Assembly: GCF_001623525.1 (NCBI RefSeq)
Contig: NZ_CP015225.1
Location: forward strand, 5,902,501 to 5,966,500
Direction of reading: 5' to 3'
DNA length: 64,000 nt
Source of the DNA: Pseudomonas fluorescens
GTDB lineage: Bacteria > Pseudomonadota > Gammaproteobacteria > Pseudomonadales > Pseudomonadaceae
Shown here: one piece after another, positions 7,653 through 20,281 of the stretch
Layout: each line of letters begins with the position of its first letter
Numbering within the stretch: the stretch's first letter is position 1
Notes under the pieces: model-generated
What the model saw: the letters and a program-made list of their open reading frames with translations, nothing else
What the model was told of the DNA's origin: nothing
Databases searched by the model: none
Program-made: the position numbers and the translations under genes

Positions 7653-8669
7653 TCAGTCGAACATACCGAAGGTCATGTAGCTGAACCAGGAGCGATCGGT
7701 GGATTCGTTCTCAGGCTCTTCTTCTTCGATCACGTCGCCATTTTCGTCCTTGGGCTTGAGCTCGTTTGGAATGGCTTCCTTGGCGTCCTGGAACTGACGC
7801 TGCACGTCCTGGTTGGCGCGGGTTTCGCCCGGCGGCAGAGGTGGACGGGACTCGATCAGGCCCAGGGTCGCCTTGCTCAGCCACGAACGGTTGTCCGCTT
7901 CGTCGACCCGTGGGGTGAACTGGCCATCGACCAGGGATGGGTGATCCGGGTAGTTCAGCTTGAGGGTTTCCAGGCTGGTGGCCGCCAGTTCGTCCAGGTG
8001 CAGGCGCTGGTAGGCTTCGGTCATCACCGCCAGGCCATCACCCACCGAAGGGGTTTCCTGGAAGTTTTCCACTACGTAGCGGCCACGGTTGGCGGCGGCG
8101 ACGTAGGCCTGACGCGTCAGGTAGTAGTCGGCCACGTGGATTTCGTAGGAGGCCAGCAGGTTGCGCAGGTAGATCATGCGCTGCTTGGCGTCCGGCGAGT
8201 AGCGGCTGTTGGGGAAGCGGCTGGTCAGTTGGGCGAACTCATTGTAGGAGTCGCGCGCGGCGCCGGGGTCACGCTTGGTCATGTCCAGCGGCAGGAAGCG
8301 CGCCAGCAGGCCGACGTCCTGGTCGAAGGAGGTCAGGCCCTTGAGGTAATAGGCGTAATCGACATTCGGGTGCTGCGGGTGCAGGCGAATGAAACGCTCG
8401 GCGGCGGACTTGGCTGCTTCCGGCTCGGCGTTCTTGTAGTTGGCGTAGATCAGCTCCAGCTGGGCCTGATCGGCGTAGCGACCGAACGGATACCGCGACT
8501 CCAGCGCCTTCAGCTTGGCAGTGGCGCTGGTATAGCTGTTGTTGTCCAGGTCGTTCTGCGCCTGTTGGTACAGTTCGACTTCGCTCAGGTTTTCGTCTAC
8601 GACTTCCTTCGACGAGCAAGCAGCAGTCAATGCGAGGATGGCGATCAGCAGCAGGTGTTTCACTTGCAT
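7653..8669 (-). CDS. bamD: Outer-membrane assembly lipoprotein BamD
   Basis: A 338-residue lipoprotein of the BamD/ComL family. The signal peptide ends in LTAAC, so Cys19 or so becomes the lipidated N-terminus. Tetratricopeptide-like repeats fill the middle (for example [32 protein letters not shown]). The acidic C-terminal tail (EEEEPENES) is as in other pseudomonads. BamD anchors to the inner face of the outer membrane and helps BamA insert beta-barrels. The start at 8669 gives the lipoprotein signal. It is divergent from rluD. Its natural terminator was hit by the IS4-family element. Confidence 0.95.
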   Translation of the reverse strand: MQVKHLLLIAILALTAACSSKEVVDENLSEVELYQQAQNDLDNNSYTSATAKLKALESRYPFGRYADQAQLELIYANYKNAEPEAAKSAAERFIRLHPQHPNVDYAYYLKGLTSFDQDVGLLARFLPLDMTKRDPGAARDSYNEFAQLTSRFPNSRYSPDAKQRMIYLRNLLASYEIHVADYYLTRQAYVAAANRGRYVVENFQETPSVGDGLAVMTEAYQRLHLDELAATSLETLKLNYPDHPSLVDGQFTPRVDEADNRSWLSKATLGLIESRPPLPPGETRANQDVQRQFQDAKEAIPNELKPKDENGDVIEEEEPENESTDRSWFSYMTFGMFD

Positions 8670-8819
8670 GGCGGCTTGCGTCCCTATGACGGCCGCTGTC
8701 TTGGGCGGGGCCGTCCTGTTATGATGAGCGCCCCGTTGAAAGCCTCGGGGCAAAAGACGCCGTATTTAACCACAAGCGCGCAGCCGAAACCAAAGGCTGT
8801 GCCGACGCCCAGTCCGAGC

Positions 8820-9782
8820 ATGTCCGATAAAATAGAACTTCGCGCAGAGGTGCCGTCCGAATTGGGCGGCCAACGCCTCGATCAAGTCGCCGCACAACTC
8901 TTTGCCGAGCACTCTCGCTCGCGCCTTTCCGCCTGGATCAAGGACGGCCGCCTGACTGTGGATGGGGCGGTGATCCGCCCGCGCGACATCGTCCACGGCG
9001 GTGCCATTCTCGAGCTGACTGCCGAACAGGAGGCCCAGGGAGAATGGGTCGCCCAGGACATCGCCCTGGACATCGTCTATGAAGACGAAGACATCCTGGT
9101 GATCAACAAGCCTGCGGGCCTGGTGGTGCACCCGGCGGCTGGGCATGCTGATGGCACCTTGCTCAATGCCCTGCTGCACCACGTACCGGACATTATCAAT
9201 GTGCCGCGTGCCGGCATCGTCCATCGCCTGGACAAGGACACCACCGGTCTGATGGTGGTGGCCAAGACCATCCAGGCGCAGACACAGCTGGTCACACAGC
9301 TGCAAAGCCGAAGCGTCAGCCGTATCTATGAATGCATCGTGATCGGGGTTGTCACCGCCGGTGGCAAGATCAACGCCCCTATCGGTCGTCACGGCCAGCA
9401 GCGCCAACGCATGGCGGTGATGGAGGGCGGCAAGCAGGCGGTCAGCCATTATCGCGTGCTCGAGCGTTTCCGCTCCCACACCCATGTGCGGGTCAAGCTG
9501 GAAACCGGCCGGACCCACCAGATCCGTGTGCACATGGCCCACATCAACTTCCCGTTGGTGGGTGACCCGGCCTACGGCGGTCGTTTCCGCATTCCGCCGG
9601 CTGCCAGCCAGACCATGGTCGAATCGCTGAAGAATTTCCCGCGCCAGGCGTTGCATGCACGTTTCCTGGAGCTGGATCATCCGACGACCGGCAAGCGCAT
9701 GAGCTGGGAGTCGCCGTTGCCGGATGACTTCGTCTGGCTGCTGACGTTGCTCAAGCAGGACCGCGAGGCGTTCATCGGATGA
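8820..9782 (+). CDS. rluD: 23S rRNA pseudouridine synthase RluD
   Basis: A 320-residue protein with an N-terminal S4 RNA-binding domain (about 15-80) and a RluA-type catalytic domain. The catalytic Asp lies in HRLDKDTTGLMV. RluD makes pseudouridines 1911, 1915 and 1917 in helix 69 of 23S rRNA (family knowledge). The ATG at 8820 matches the family length. An open frame extends far upstream but runs antisense to bamD and is not coding. The stop overlaps the pgeF start (ATGA, 9779-9782), so the two are coupled. Confidence 0.95.
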   Translation: MSDKIELRAEVPSELGGQRLDQVAAQLFAEHSRSRLSAWIKDGRLTVDGAVIRPRDIVHGGAILELTAEQEAQGEWVAQDIALDIVYEDEDILVINKPAGLVVHPAAGHADGTLLNALLHHVPDIINVPRAGIVHRLDKDTTGLMVVAKTIQAQTQLVTQLQSRSVSRIYECIVIGVVTAGGKINAPIGRHGQQRQRMAVMEGGKQAVSHYRVLERFRSHTHVRVKLETGRTHQIRVHMAHINFPLVGDPAYGGRFRIPPAASQTMVESLKNFPRQALHARFLELDHPTTGKRMSWESPLPDDFVWLLTLLKQDREAFIG

Positions 9783-10504
9783 GTGACTGGCTGATACCCG
9801 ACTGGCCCGCGCCGGCCCGGGTCAAGGCCTGCATCACGACCCGTGAGGGTGGCGTCAGCCTGGCGCCGTTCGACAGCCTCAACCTGGGCGATCATGTGGG
9901 CGACGATCCTGCGGCCGTCGCCGAAAACCGTCGTCGCCTCACCGATCAATTCGCCATCACCCCGGCCTGGCTACAGCAGGTCCACGGCATTGCCGTGGTC
10001 GAGGCTGATCCGGCCCAGGTGGCGACCGCCGATGCCAGTTGGACCGACACGCCCGGTATCGCCTGCACCGCGATGACGGCGGACTGCCTGCCTGTGCTGT
10101 TCTGCAACCGTGCCGGCACCCGCGTCGCGGCGGCCCATGCCGGCTGGCGCGGGCTGGCGAACGGCGTGCTGGAAGCCACCCTCGACAGCCTTGCCGTGCC
10201 CGCGGATGAAATCCTCGCCTGGCTCGGCCCGGCCATCGGCCCGCAAGCGTTTGAAGTCGGGCCGGAAGTCCGTGAAGCCTTCATCGCGCAACTGCCCCAG
10301 GCAGCCCAAGCCTTTGCCGCGAGCCCAAACGCCGGCAAGTTCCTCGCCGATATCTACGCGTTGGCACGGCTGCGCCTGGCCGCACGTGGTGTCACGGCCG
10401 TCTACGGTGGCGGTCTCTGCACCGTGACCGACCCTCGTTTCTTTTCCTACCGCCGCAACCCGCGCACCGGTCGCTTCGCTTCGCTGATCTGGATCGAACG
10501 CTAG
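9779..10504 (+). CDS. pgeF: Peptidoglycan editing factor PgeF (YfiH/laccase-domain)
   Basis: A 241-residue DUF152/YfiH protein. Metal- and substrate-site residues are visible: the His in QQVHGIAV, the Cys and Asp in TADCLPVLF, and the His in AAHAGWRGL. Family knowledge: E. coli YfiH removes wrongly incorporated serine from UDP-MurNAc precursors; related proteins also act as purine nucleoside phosphorylases. It overlaps rluD by four bases, an arrangement common in gammaproteobacteria, and precedes clpB, which has its own promoter. Confidence 0.93.
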   Translation: MSDWLIPDWPAPARVKACITTREGGVSLAPFDSLNLGDHVGDDPAAVAENRRRLTDQFAITPAWLQQVHGIAVVEADPAQVATADASWTDTPGIACTAMTADCLPVLFCNRAGTRVAAAHAGWRGLANGVLEATLDSLAVPADEILAWLGPAIGPQAFEVGPEVREAFIAQLPQAAQAFAASPNAGKFLADIYALARLRLAARGVTAVYGGGLCTVTDPRFFSYRRNPRTGRFASLIWIER

Positions 10505-10534
10505 ACTTCTCTGATCTGTATCAAGGGCGCCCGG

Positions 10535-10562
10535 CTTGAATCTTCCAGAATCGACCACATCT
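10535..10562 (+). promoter_or_regulatory. Sigma-32 heat-shock promoter of clpB
   Basis: CTTGAA (10535-10540), a 14-base spacer, then CCACATCT (10555-10562). This fits the sigma-32 consensus CTTGAA-N13-15-CCCCATnT with one mismatch in each or fewer. It stands about 70 bases upstream of the clpB start. Confidence 0.85.
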
Positions 10563-10634
10563 ATAACGGTATCTGGCAGGTTTCTTCATTCAGGATGTTT
10601 CCAAGGTCCGGCCTGCTCATTAGGAAGGTGACCC

Positions 10635-13199
<2,565 letters not shown>

Positions 13200-13217
13200 G
13201 GCGATTGTCTGGGCTTT

Positions 13218-13312
13218 TGTGGCGAGGGAGCCTGCTCCCGCTGGGTCGCGTAGCGGCCCCTCAAAAAGCGAGGAGTGCTTCGCGCTCCAGCGGGAGCAAG
13301 CTCCCTCGCCAC
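13218..13312. repeat. REPIN (GAGGGAGCTTGCTCCC class)
   Basis: Inverted REP pair: GTGGCGAGGGAG...GCTCCCGCTGGG at the left and its mirror ending CTCCCTCGCCAC at the right, around a spacer with small palindromes. It lies directly after clpB and may stabilise or end its transcript. Confidence 0.9.
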
Positions 13313-13500
13313 GGCCGGTGTTCTTTTCCTGATTTATGGGGGGGCTCGCTTCCAAGCGCCATTTTTTTCATCAGGCCGTTGAACTCAAAGGAAAAGGCTT
13401 GTAAAGTGCGCCCCGCAGTCAGTCACCCCAAGGGTTACTTCTCGCTGAGAAGGAATCCAAAATAAGTTGCAAATCATTGTCTTGAAAGCAATTTAAGGGG
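13313..13500. other. Intergenic stretch upstream of the tRNA cluster
   Basis: No gene is seen. The stretch is AT-richer than its surroundings towards 13440-13500, as expected ahead of a strong stable-RNA promoter (possible UP element). Confidence 0.5.
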
Positions 13501-13528
13501 TTGACAGAGGTTTTGAAGATTGTAGAAT
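13501..13528 (+). promoter_or_regulatory. tRNA operon promoter
   Basis: TTGACA (13501-13506), a 16-base spacer and TAGAAT (13523-13528), followed by a GC-rich discriminator (AGCGCGCC) typical of stringently controlled stable-RNA promoters. It precedes tRNA-Asn by about 85 bases. Confidence 0.85.
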
Positions 13529-13614
13529 AGCGCGCCTCAGACACACGAACGCAGCGATGCGTAAGGGTAGAAGAGGTTGAAGCTAGCTTCAACGTTGTAA
13601 CTTGAAATATCAGT

Positions 13615-13690
13615 TCCGTGATAGCTCAGTCGGTAGAGCAAATGACTGTTAATCATTGGGTCCCAGGTTCGAGTCCTGGTCACGGAGCCA
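13615..13690 (+). tRNA. tRNA-Asn (anticodon GTT)
   Basis: A 76-base cloverleaf with encoded CCA. The acceptor arms TCCGTGA and TCACGGA pair, the anticodon loop reads CTGTTAA, and the T arm has GGTTCGAGTCC. Confidence 0.97.
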
Positions 13691-13697
13691 TTTCAAT

Positions 13698-13774
13698 CGG
13701 GGTATAGCGCAGTCCGGTAGCGCGCCTGCTTTGGGAGCAGGATGTCAGGAGTTCGAATCCCCTTACCCCGACCA
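13698..13774 (+). tRNA. tRNA-Pro (anticodon TGG), copy 1
   Basis: A 77-base cloverleaf with encoded CCA. The acceptor arm is CGGGGTA/TACCCCG and the anticodon loop is TTTGGGA. It is identical along its whole length to copy 2 at 13949. Confidence 0.97.
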
Positions 13775-13779
13775 TTTTT

Positions 13780-13855
13780 GGGTCGTTAGCTCAGTTGGTA
13801 GAGCAGTTGGCTTTTAACCAATTGGTCGTAGGTTCGAATCCCACACGACCCACCA
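13780..13855 (+). tRNA. tRNA-Lys (anticodon TTT)
   Basis: A 76-base cloverleaf with encoded CCA. The acceptor arm is GGGTCGT/ACGACCC and the anticodon loop is CTTTTAA. Confidence 0.97.
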
Positions 13856-13916
13856 TTTTTGAAACCAGTTCGCTGGAATCGAATCTTAAGATCAGAGGCC
13901 AAAAGCGCTGATCGAG

Positions 13917-13947
13917 AAGGCGACTTGCGAAGGTCGCCTTTTTTTTA
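13917..13947 (+). terminator. Intrinsic terminator after tRNA-Lys
   Basis: AAGGCGAC (13917-13924) pairs with GTCGCCTT (13933-13940), followed by a run of eight T residues to 13946. It ends only two bases before the next tRNA gene. Confidence 0.9.
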
Positions 13948-13948
13948 C

Positions 13949-14025
13949 CGGGGTATAGCGCAGTCCGGTAGCGCGCCTGCTTTGGGAGCAGGATGTCAGG
14001 AGTTCGAATCCCCTTACCCCGACCA
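13949..14025 (+). tRNA. tRNA-Pro (anticodon TGG), copy 2
   Basis: Identical to 13698-13774 over all 77 bases. It begins two bases after the T-run of a terminator, with no obvious promoter of its own between that terminator and tRNA-Lys. Confidence 0.97.
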
Positions 14026-14030
14026 TATTG

Positions 14031-14067
14031 AAAATCCTCGTATCGAAAGATACGGGGATTTTTTTTT
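14031..14067 (+). terminator. Intrinsic terminator after the second tRNA-Pro
   Basis: AATCCTCGTATC and GATACGGGGATT pair around a GAAA tetraloop (14045-14048), followed by nine or more T residues. Confidence 0.92.
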
Positions 14068-14090
14068 GCGTGCGATAAAGCGGATTTGAC

Positions 14091-15798
<1,708 letters not shown>

Positions 15799-15824
15799 TT
15801 ATTGAAGGGACATGAAGGGGTGAT

Positions 15825-15925
15825 CACTCCCACGCTCTGCGTGGGAGTGAATCCAGTGACGCTCTGCGTCACAAAGGACGCGGAGCGTCCCGGGCTGCAT
15901 TCCCACGCAGAGCGTGGGAACGATC
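15825..15925. repeat. Cluster of four short palindromes
   Basis: Four small hairpins stand side by side: TCCCACG-CTCTG-CGTGGGA, GTGACG-CTCTG-CGTCAC, GGACG-CGGAG-CGTCC and TCCCACG-CAGAG-CGTGGGA. The first and last are inverted copies, so the whole also folds as one long structure. It differs from the three REP classes elsewhere in the window. It lies between the convergent ends of the chemoreceptor and ndh genes. Confidence 0.85.
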
Positions 15926-15937
15926 GTCAGTAAGGTC

Positions 15938-17236
15938 TCAGTGCAACTTCAGCCGTGGCTCGGTCCCGCGCCCGATCTTGCTGCCCAGCATCAGCATGGC
16001 CGTGCGGAACATGCCGTACAGAGCCATCTGGTGCATGCGGTAGAGCGAAACGTAGAACATCCGCGCCAGCCAGCCTTCGAGCATCACGCTGCCGGTCAGG
16101 TTGCCCATCAGGTTGCCGACTGCCGAGAATCGCGACAGCGAGATCAGCGAGCCGTAGTCGGTGTATTTGTATTCGGGCAGGGCCTTGCCCTCGATTCGCA
16201 GCTTCAAGGACTTGGCCAGCAGCGAGGCCTGCTGATGCGCGGCCTGGGCACGGGGTGGGACGTTGCGCTCGCTGCCGGGTTGCGGGCAGGCGGCGCAGTC
16301 GCCGAAGGCAAAGATGTTCTCGTCGCGGCTGGTCTGCAACGTAGGCAGCACTTGCAGTTGATTGATCCGGTTGGTCTCCAGCCCGTCGATGTCCTTGAGG
16401 AAGTCCGGGGCGCGAATCCCGGCGGCCCAGACTTTCAGGCTCGCGTCGATCACTTTGCCATCTGCCGTAATCAGGCTGTCGGCGGTCACTTGGCTGACGG
16501 CGGCGTTGGTCATGACGTTGACGCCGAGTTTCTCCAGGGTCTTGTGCACCGGTCCGCCGATACGTTCCGGCAGGGCTGGCAAGACGCGTGGGCCCGCTTC
16601 GATCAGAGTGATGTGCATGTTTTCCGGTTTGATCCGGTCCAGGCCGTAGGCGTGCAGTTCGTGGGCGGCATTATGCAGCTCGGCCGCCAGTTCGACCCCG
16701 GTCGCACCGGCTCCGACAATGGCGACGCTGATGCGCTCGACGATATCGGTCTGCCCGGCGTGGGCGCGCAGATAGTGATGAAGCAGTTGCTGATGGAAGC
16801 GCTCGGCCTGTTTGCGGGTGTCGAGGAACAGGCAATGCTGCGCTGCGCCTTCGGTGCCGAAGTCATTGGTGGTGCTGCCGACGGCAATCACCAGCGTGTC
16901 GTAGCCCAGTTCCCGGGCCGGCAATAGCTCGACGCCCGCCTCATCGTAGGTGGCGGCCAGTTGGATTCTCTTGCGCTCGCGATCCAGGCCACTCATGCGC
17001 CCGAGCTGGAACTCGAAGTGGTTCCATTTTGCCTGGGCGACATAGTTGAGTTCGTCTTCGGAGGAGTTCAAGGAGCCTGCGGCCACTTCGTGCAGCAGCG
17101 GTTTCCAGATGTGGGTCAGGTTCGCGTCGACCAGCATCACACTGGCCGTGCCGCGCTTGCCCAGAGTCTTACCCAGACGGGTAGCCAACTCCAGACCGCC
17201 GGCGCCGCCGCCAACGATGACAATACGATGAGTCAT
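15938..17236 (-). CDS. ndh: Type II NADH dehydrogenase (NDH-2)
   Basis: A 432-residue flavoprotein with two dinucleotide-binding motifs: VIVGGGAGGLELA at the N-terminus (FAD) and VAIVGAGATGVELA near residue 175 (NADH). It has the FAFGDCAACPQ motif and a C-terminal amphipathic membrane-anchoring region. It transfers electrons from NADH to quinone at the cytoplasmic face of the inner membrane without pumping protons. The ATG at 17236 puts the FAD motif at residue 5. The order ndh-DUF3094-MOSC-DUF1780 is conserved in P. aeruginosa (PA4538 onward, from memory). Confidence 0.94.
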   Translation of the reverse strand: MTHRIVIVGGGAGGLELATRLGKTLGKRGTASVMLVDANLTHIWKPLLHEVAAGSLNSSEDELNYVAQAKWNHFEFQLGRMSGLDRERKRIQLAATYDEAGVELLPARELGYDTLVIAVGSTTNDFGTEGAAQHCLFLDTRKQAERFHQQLLHHYLRAHAGQTDIVERISVAIVGAGATGVELAAELHNAAHELHAYGLDRIKPENMHITLIEAGPRVLPALPERIGGPVHKTLEKLGVNVMTNAAVSQVTADSLITADGKVIDASLKVWAAGIRAPDFLKDIDGLETNRINQLQVLPTLQTSRDENIFAFGDCAACPQPGSERNVPPRAQAAHQQASLLAKSLKLRIEGKALPEYKYTDYGSLISLSRFSAVGNLMGNLTGSVMLEGWLARMFYVSLYRMHQMALYGMFRTAMLMLGSKIGRGTEPRLKLH

Positions 17237-17305
17237 GGGGATATCTCGCAAGGCTAAAGGAAATCGGTGCCGTTACCCGAGCGAGCGGCAGTGTGACTGG
17301 GCGGC

Positions 17306-17479
17306 TCATAGCGTCAGGTAACTGATCAGTCGGCTCAACAGGCCCAGGCCGATGGTCACGGCCAGTACCACCACCAGGAGCATCCACGGCCGGAAAGGCC
17401 GGCGCTCGACTCGGTGCTGGGACAGTTGCAGGTACTCTTCGACATGCTTCTGGTCTTCTGGGTTCAGGCGGCTGGTCAT
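17306..17479 (-). CDS. DUF3094 family small membrane protein
   Basis: A 57-residue protein: a charged N-terminus (MTSRLNPEDQKHVEEYLQL), then a basic stretch and one transmembrane helix (WMLLVVVLAVTIGLGLL). It matches the pseudomonad DUF3094 family, which sits beside ndh. Function is unknown. The gene ends 69 bases before ndh on the same strand and may be co-transcribed with it. Small size hides it from length-based gene calls. Confidence 0.85.
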   Translation of the reverse strand: MTSRLNPEDQKHVEEYLQLSQHRVERRPFRPWMLLVVVLAVTIGLGLLSRLISYLTL

Positions 17480-17531
17480 AAAGGCCTCGTCAGGTAGACG
17501 TTGCGGAATGTGAAGACGTTACAGCGTCCGG

Positions 17532-18059
17532 CTAGCCGGCATTGAAAGCAGCGTAGCCGCTCGCCGGAACGGGTTCGACGATCAGGCTGTCGTCCAGGCG
17601 AATGATTCCACTTTTTAACACCCGGGCGGTGATTCCGCCATGGCCGCGTACGGCCTGGAACGTACCTTCGCCGAGGTTTCGCTCCAATCGGGCACAAGGC
17701 TGGCACCAGCCGGTGGTTTCAAAAATGGCTTGGCCAATGCGAAAGCGCCGGCCCTTGAGGCTGAACAGATTGATGCCGCTGACCACAATGTTGCGTCGCA
17801 GCGCCTGTGGCAGCACGGGCCGGTCCTCGGGACGGCCCATCAGCGAGCCGATCACGGCCAGGTGCTCCCATTGGATCAGCGTCACTTGTCGCGCATTGCG
17901 CACGCCGGGGCGAGCGTGATCGCCGGTCAGCCCAGCCTCCAGGCGGGCCTCCACGGCGTCCAGTTCGATCATGGGCGCATGACCCTGAGGTCGTACGCCA
18001 ATCCAGCGTACGCGGCCCTGCTGGGGCACAGCGGCAATCAATTCCTGCAGTGGGCTCAC
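17532..18059 (-). CDS. MOSC domain-containing protein
   Basis: A 175-residue MOSC-domain protein. The domain's conserved Cys is visible in GWCQPCARLERNLG. MOSC domains bind or move sulfur, often next to molybdenum cofactor enzymes; the substrate here is unknown. The N-terminal residues resemble the MOSC beta-barrel start (RVRWIGVRPQGHAPM). The start overlaps the upstream DUF1780 gene stop by four bases, so the two are coupled. Confidence 0.88.
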   Translation of the reverse strand: MSPLQELIAAVPQQGRVRWIGVRPQGHAPMIELDAVEARLEAGLTGDHARPGVRNARQVTLIQWEHLAVIGSLMGRPEDRPVLPQALRRNIVVSGINLFSLKGRRFRIGQAIFETTGWCQPCARLERNLGEGTFQAVRGHGGITARVLKSGIIRLDDSLIVEPVPASGYAAFNAG

Positions 18060-18682
18060 AGGCTGATCCCGACATCGAACACAATGCTGCGACCCAGGTT
18101 GCTGCGCAGGAAGTCCGGCGCGTCGGGGTGGGCGAACAGCACCCGGGCAAACGTCGGCCCCACCAGTGACAGCGAGCGCCAGCCCTGGCGCAGGTATTCG
18201 GTCGGCGGTGGGAAGTGACTGTTGAGGTCCAGCACTTCGCGCTTGAGGCTGGCGAAGGCGATGATGTCCAAGTCACCCAGGTCCATGCCGCGCTCGGTGT
18301 AGTTGTGAGCTTTCTTGCGCAGGGTCGGGGCCAGCCGCATCAGGAACTCATTGGCCGGAATCCGCCGCGGCTTGGCCTCGCGACGTACCAGTTGGCTCAG
18401 GGAGAAGGCGCTGCGGCGGCGTTGCAGTTCATCGCGCCATTCGTCATTGAGGCGTCGACCTTCGTCGAGCACGAAAAACACTTCGAAATTGGCATCGCGA
18501 AACAACACGTCCGGCGGCTCGCCGGCCGGCGCGAACTCGTCGGCGCGATAAGGTACGTTCAGCCCTTGCAGCAGACGCTGGCAAACCCAACGCTCACGCT
18601 CCCATTTGCGGGCATTGGAGAGAAAGGCGTTGGCTTGCTCGGCCGCGATGGTCAGCAGGCGTAAGTAATCGGAGTCATCCAT
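18056..18682 (-). CDS. DUF1780 family protein
   Basis: A 208-residue cytoplasmic protein of the DUF1780 family, which has a structural-genomics structure from P. aeruginosa PA4535 (from memory). It looks like a nuclease-fold or mixed alpha/beta protein but no catalytic motif can be named with confidence. The ATG at 18682 follows family length. An open frame upstream of it runs through a REPIN and is not coding. It ends in ATGA overlap with the MOSC gene. Confidence 0.85.
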   Translation of the reverse strand: MDDSDYLRLLTIAAEQANAFLSNARKWERERWVCQRLLQGLNVPYRADEFAPAGEPPDVLFRDANFEVFFVLDEGRRLNDEWRDELQRRRSAFSLSQLVRREAKPRRIPANEFLMRLAPTLRKKAHNYTERGMDLGDLDIIAFASLKREVLDLNSHFPPPTEYLRQGWRSLSLVGPTFARVLFAHPDAPDFLRSNLGRSIVFDVGISL

Positions 18683-18777
18683 GAGCCCAAGCTTAGCGTT
18701 CAATTGCGACAAGCTGAAAGCGTTGCGTTGATTAATGGACGTTATGGGTGAGGTGTAGACTGCTGGTTTGAAATACC

Positions 18778-18870
18778 GTGGCGAGGGAGCTTGCTCCCGT
18801 TGGGCTGCGAAGCAGACCCAAAGCATTTGCGAACGCTTCGCGCTCGAGCGGGAGCAAGCTCCCTCGCCAC
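18778..18870. repeat. REPIN (GAGGGAGCTTGCTCCC class)
   Basis: Inverted REP pair beginning GTGGCGAGGGAGCTTGCTCCC and ending CTCCCTCGCCAC, between the divergent DUF1780 and permease genes. Confidence 0.92.
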
Positions 18871-18912
18871 AACAGCCTGTTTGATGCAGGGGCAAGCGAA
18901 AGGAGTAGACCC

Positions 18913-19599
18913 ATGATCGGTGCCGAGCTGCTATCACCGCAGACCCTGGCGAGCGGCTGGCTGATTTATGTACCGATGCTGGTTTGGGCGGTATCGCGGG
19001 CACCGTGGGTCGAGTTGTTCACCGACAGCCGTCGCCAGCATCTGCTGTTTGGCACGGTGCTGGCGCTGTTTCTGTTGTGGTTGGTGCGACGGGATTTCGA
19101 CACGGGCGTCTCGTACCACTTTATCGGCATGACCGCCGTGACCCTGCTGCTGGATTGGCCGCTGGCGATCCTCGGGGGACTTTTTGCCCAACTTGCGCTG
19201 GTGCTGCTGGGCCGCCAGGACATGGCGGCGGTAGGGGTCAACGGTGCGCTGCTGATCCTTATGCCGGTGCTGGTCACCGAGTGCTGCGCGATCCTGGTGG
19301 AGCGCGCCCAGCCGCGCAATCTGTTTGTGTATATCTTCTGTTCGGGGTTTCTCGCGGCCGCGCTTTCGGCGTTGGCGTGCCTGCTGCTGGGGCTTGGCCT
19401 GCTGTGGTACGACGGTATATTCGCCATGCCTTACTGGCTGGAAGATTTTGTCGGCTACCTCTGGTTGATCATTTTTCCCGAGGCCTTTATCAACGGTATG
19501 GTGATCAGTGCATTGGTGGTGTTCAGTCCCGAATGGCTGGAGACCTTCAACCGCACGCGCTACCTGTCGGCTCCGTGGAACGATGATGACAAGCCTTGA
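18913..19599 (+). CDS. CbiM-like energy-coupling factor permease
   Basis: A 228-residue integral membrane protein with about six or seven hydrophobic helices. It resembles the CbiM/energy-coupling-factor S-component family annotated at this place in pseudomonads (PA4534, from memory). The segment around IIFPEAFINGMVISALVVF is typical. Substrate (cobalt, nickel or other) is unknown, and no ATPase gene is near. AAGGAG (about 18899-18904) supports the ATG at 18913. Confidence 0.75.
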   Translation: MIGAELLSPQTLASGWLIYVPMLVWAVSRAPWVELFTDSRRQHLLFGTVLALFLLWLVRRDFDTGVSYHFIGMTAVTLLLDWPLAILGGLFAQLALVLLGRQDMAAVGVNGALLILMPVLVTECCAILVERAQPRNLFVYIFCSGFLAAALSALACLLLGLGLLWYDGIFAMPYWLEDFVGYLWLIIFPEAFINGMVISALVVFSPEWLETFNRTRYLSAPWNDDDKP

Positions 19600-19662
19600 T
19601 TCACGTCAAGGCTGCCCCACCACACGCCATTCATGCTTTGGAAAATTTCCAGGAGCACAACC

Positions 19663-19878
19663 ATGAGTGTTTATGAGTGGGCCAGACAAGAGATCAGGCG
19701 TAGCCACGATGCCGCAATGGAGATCGGTTTTGACCCAGGCTTGAGCCTGCGCGCCTTGCTCAGTGCGATCGTGCAACAGAGCAAGACAGTGCGCAGCCCT
19801 GAAGACCTGGCCGATGAGTTGAGTTTCCTGGCGGAAAACCTCGACGATGAACAGGACTACGGTTTCATGCGGCCTTAA
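19663..19878 (+). CDS. Conserved small hypothetical protein
   Basis: A 71-residue acidic, helical protein without signal peptide or membrane helix. It resembles the small conserved protein found at this place in other pseudomonads (PA4533, from memory). AGGAG ten bases upstream supports the ATG at 19663. It follows the permease gene by 63 bases and may share its transcript. Function is unknown. Confidence 0.75.
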   Translation: MSVYEWARQEIRRSHDAAMEIGFDPGLSLRALLSAIVQQSKTVRSPEDLADELSFLAENLDDEQDYGFMRP

Positions 19879-19914
19879 TGGCGAATGCCGTACACCCAAG
19901 AAAACGATGACTCT

Positions 19915-20044
19915 GTGGCGAGGGGATTTATCCCCGCTGGGCTGCGTAGCAGCCCTGAAACCTGACACTGTGGTGTTTCAGATCGACTGCATTCAGCTTT
20001 TTGGGGCAGCAGCCCAGCCCAGCGGGGATAAATCCCCTCGCCAC
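19915..20044. repeat. REPIN (GAGGGGATTTATCCCC class)
   Basis: Inverted REP pair: GTGGCGAGGGGATTTATCCCC at the left and its mirror ending CCCCTCGCCAC at the right, with a roughly 45-base spacer. It lies between convergent genes and may serve as their common transcript end. Confidence 0.92.
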
Positions 20045-20080
20045 AATGACTCAGATTTTTCCTGAGTGAGCGACACTGCC

Positions 20081-20281
20081 TTAATGGCGGGGCTCGAAGT
20101 CTTCGCTGAACAGCTCGTCCTCGGCGTCGGGGCTGACCGGAATCTTGTGTTCTTCCGACGCCCAGGCGCCGAGGTCGATCAGTTTGCAGCGGTCAGAGCA
20201 GAACGGCCGGAATTTGCTCTCCGGGGTCCATTCCACAGGGGCGCCACAGGTTGGGCAATCAACGATTGGGGTCTGGCTCAT
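20081..20281 (-). CDS. yacG: DNA gyrase inhibitor YacG
   Basis: A 66-residue zinc-ribbon protein. Two Cys pairs, C-x2-C (DCPTCG) and C-x3-C ([12 protein letters not shown]), bind zinc; [10 protein letters not shown] is the family hallmark. YacG binds GyrB and blocks DNA binding by gyrase (family knowledge). Its start overlaps the coaE stop (20278-20281), so it is the last gene of the pilB-pilC-pilD-coaE-yacG set. Confidence 0.95.
   Translation of the reverse strand: MSQTPIVDCPTCGAPVEWTPESKFRPFCSDRCKLIDLGAWASEEHKIPVSPDAEDELFSEDFEPRH

Noticed and set aside
7647..8819. Upstream in-frame extension of rluD
   Set aside because: It runs antisense to bamD; RluD begins at 8820, matching the family length.
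13859..14089. Open frame across the second tRNA-Pro
   Set aside because: It covers a tRNA gene and two terminators, which explains all of the sequence.
18778..18912. N-terminal extension of the CbiM-like permease
   Set aside because: It translates a REPIN; a good ribosome-binding site supports ATG 18913.
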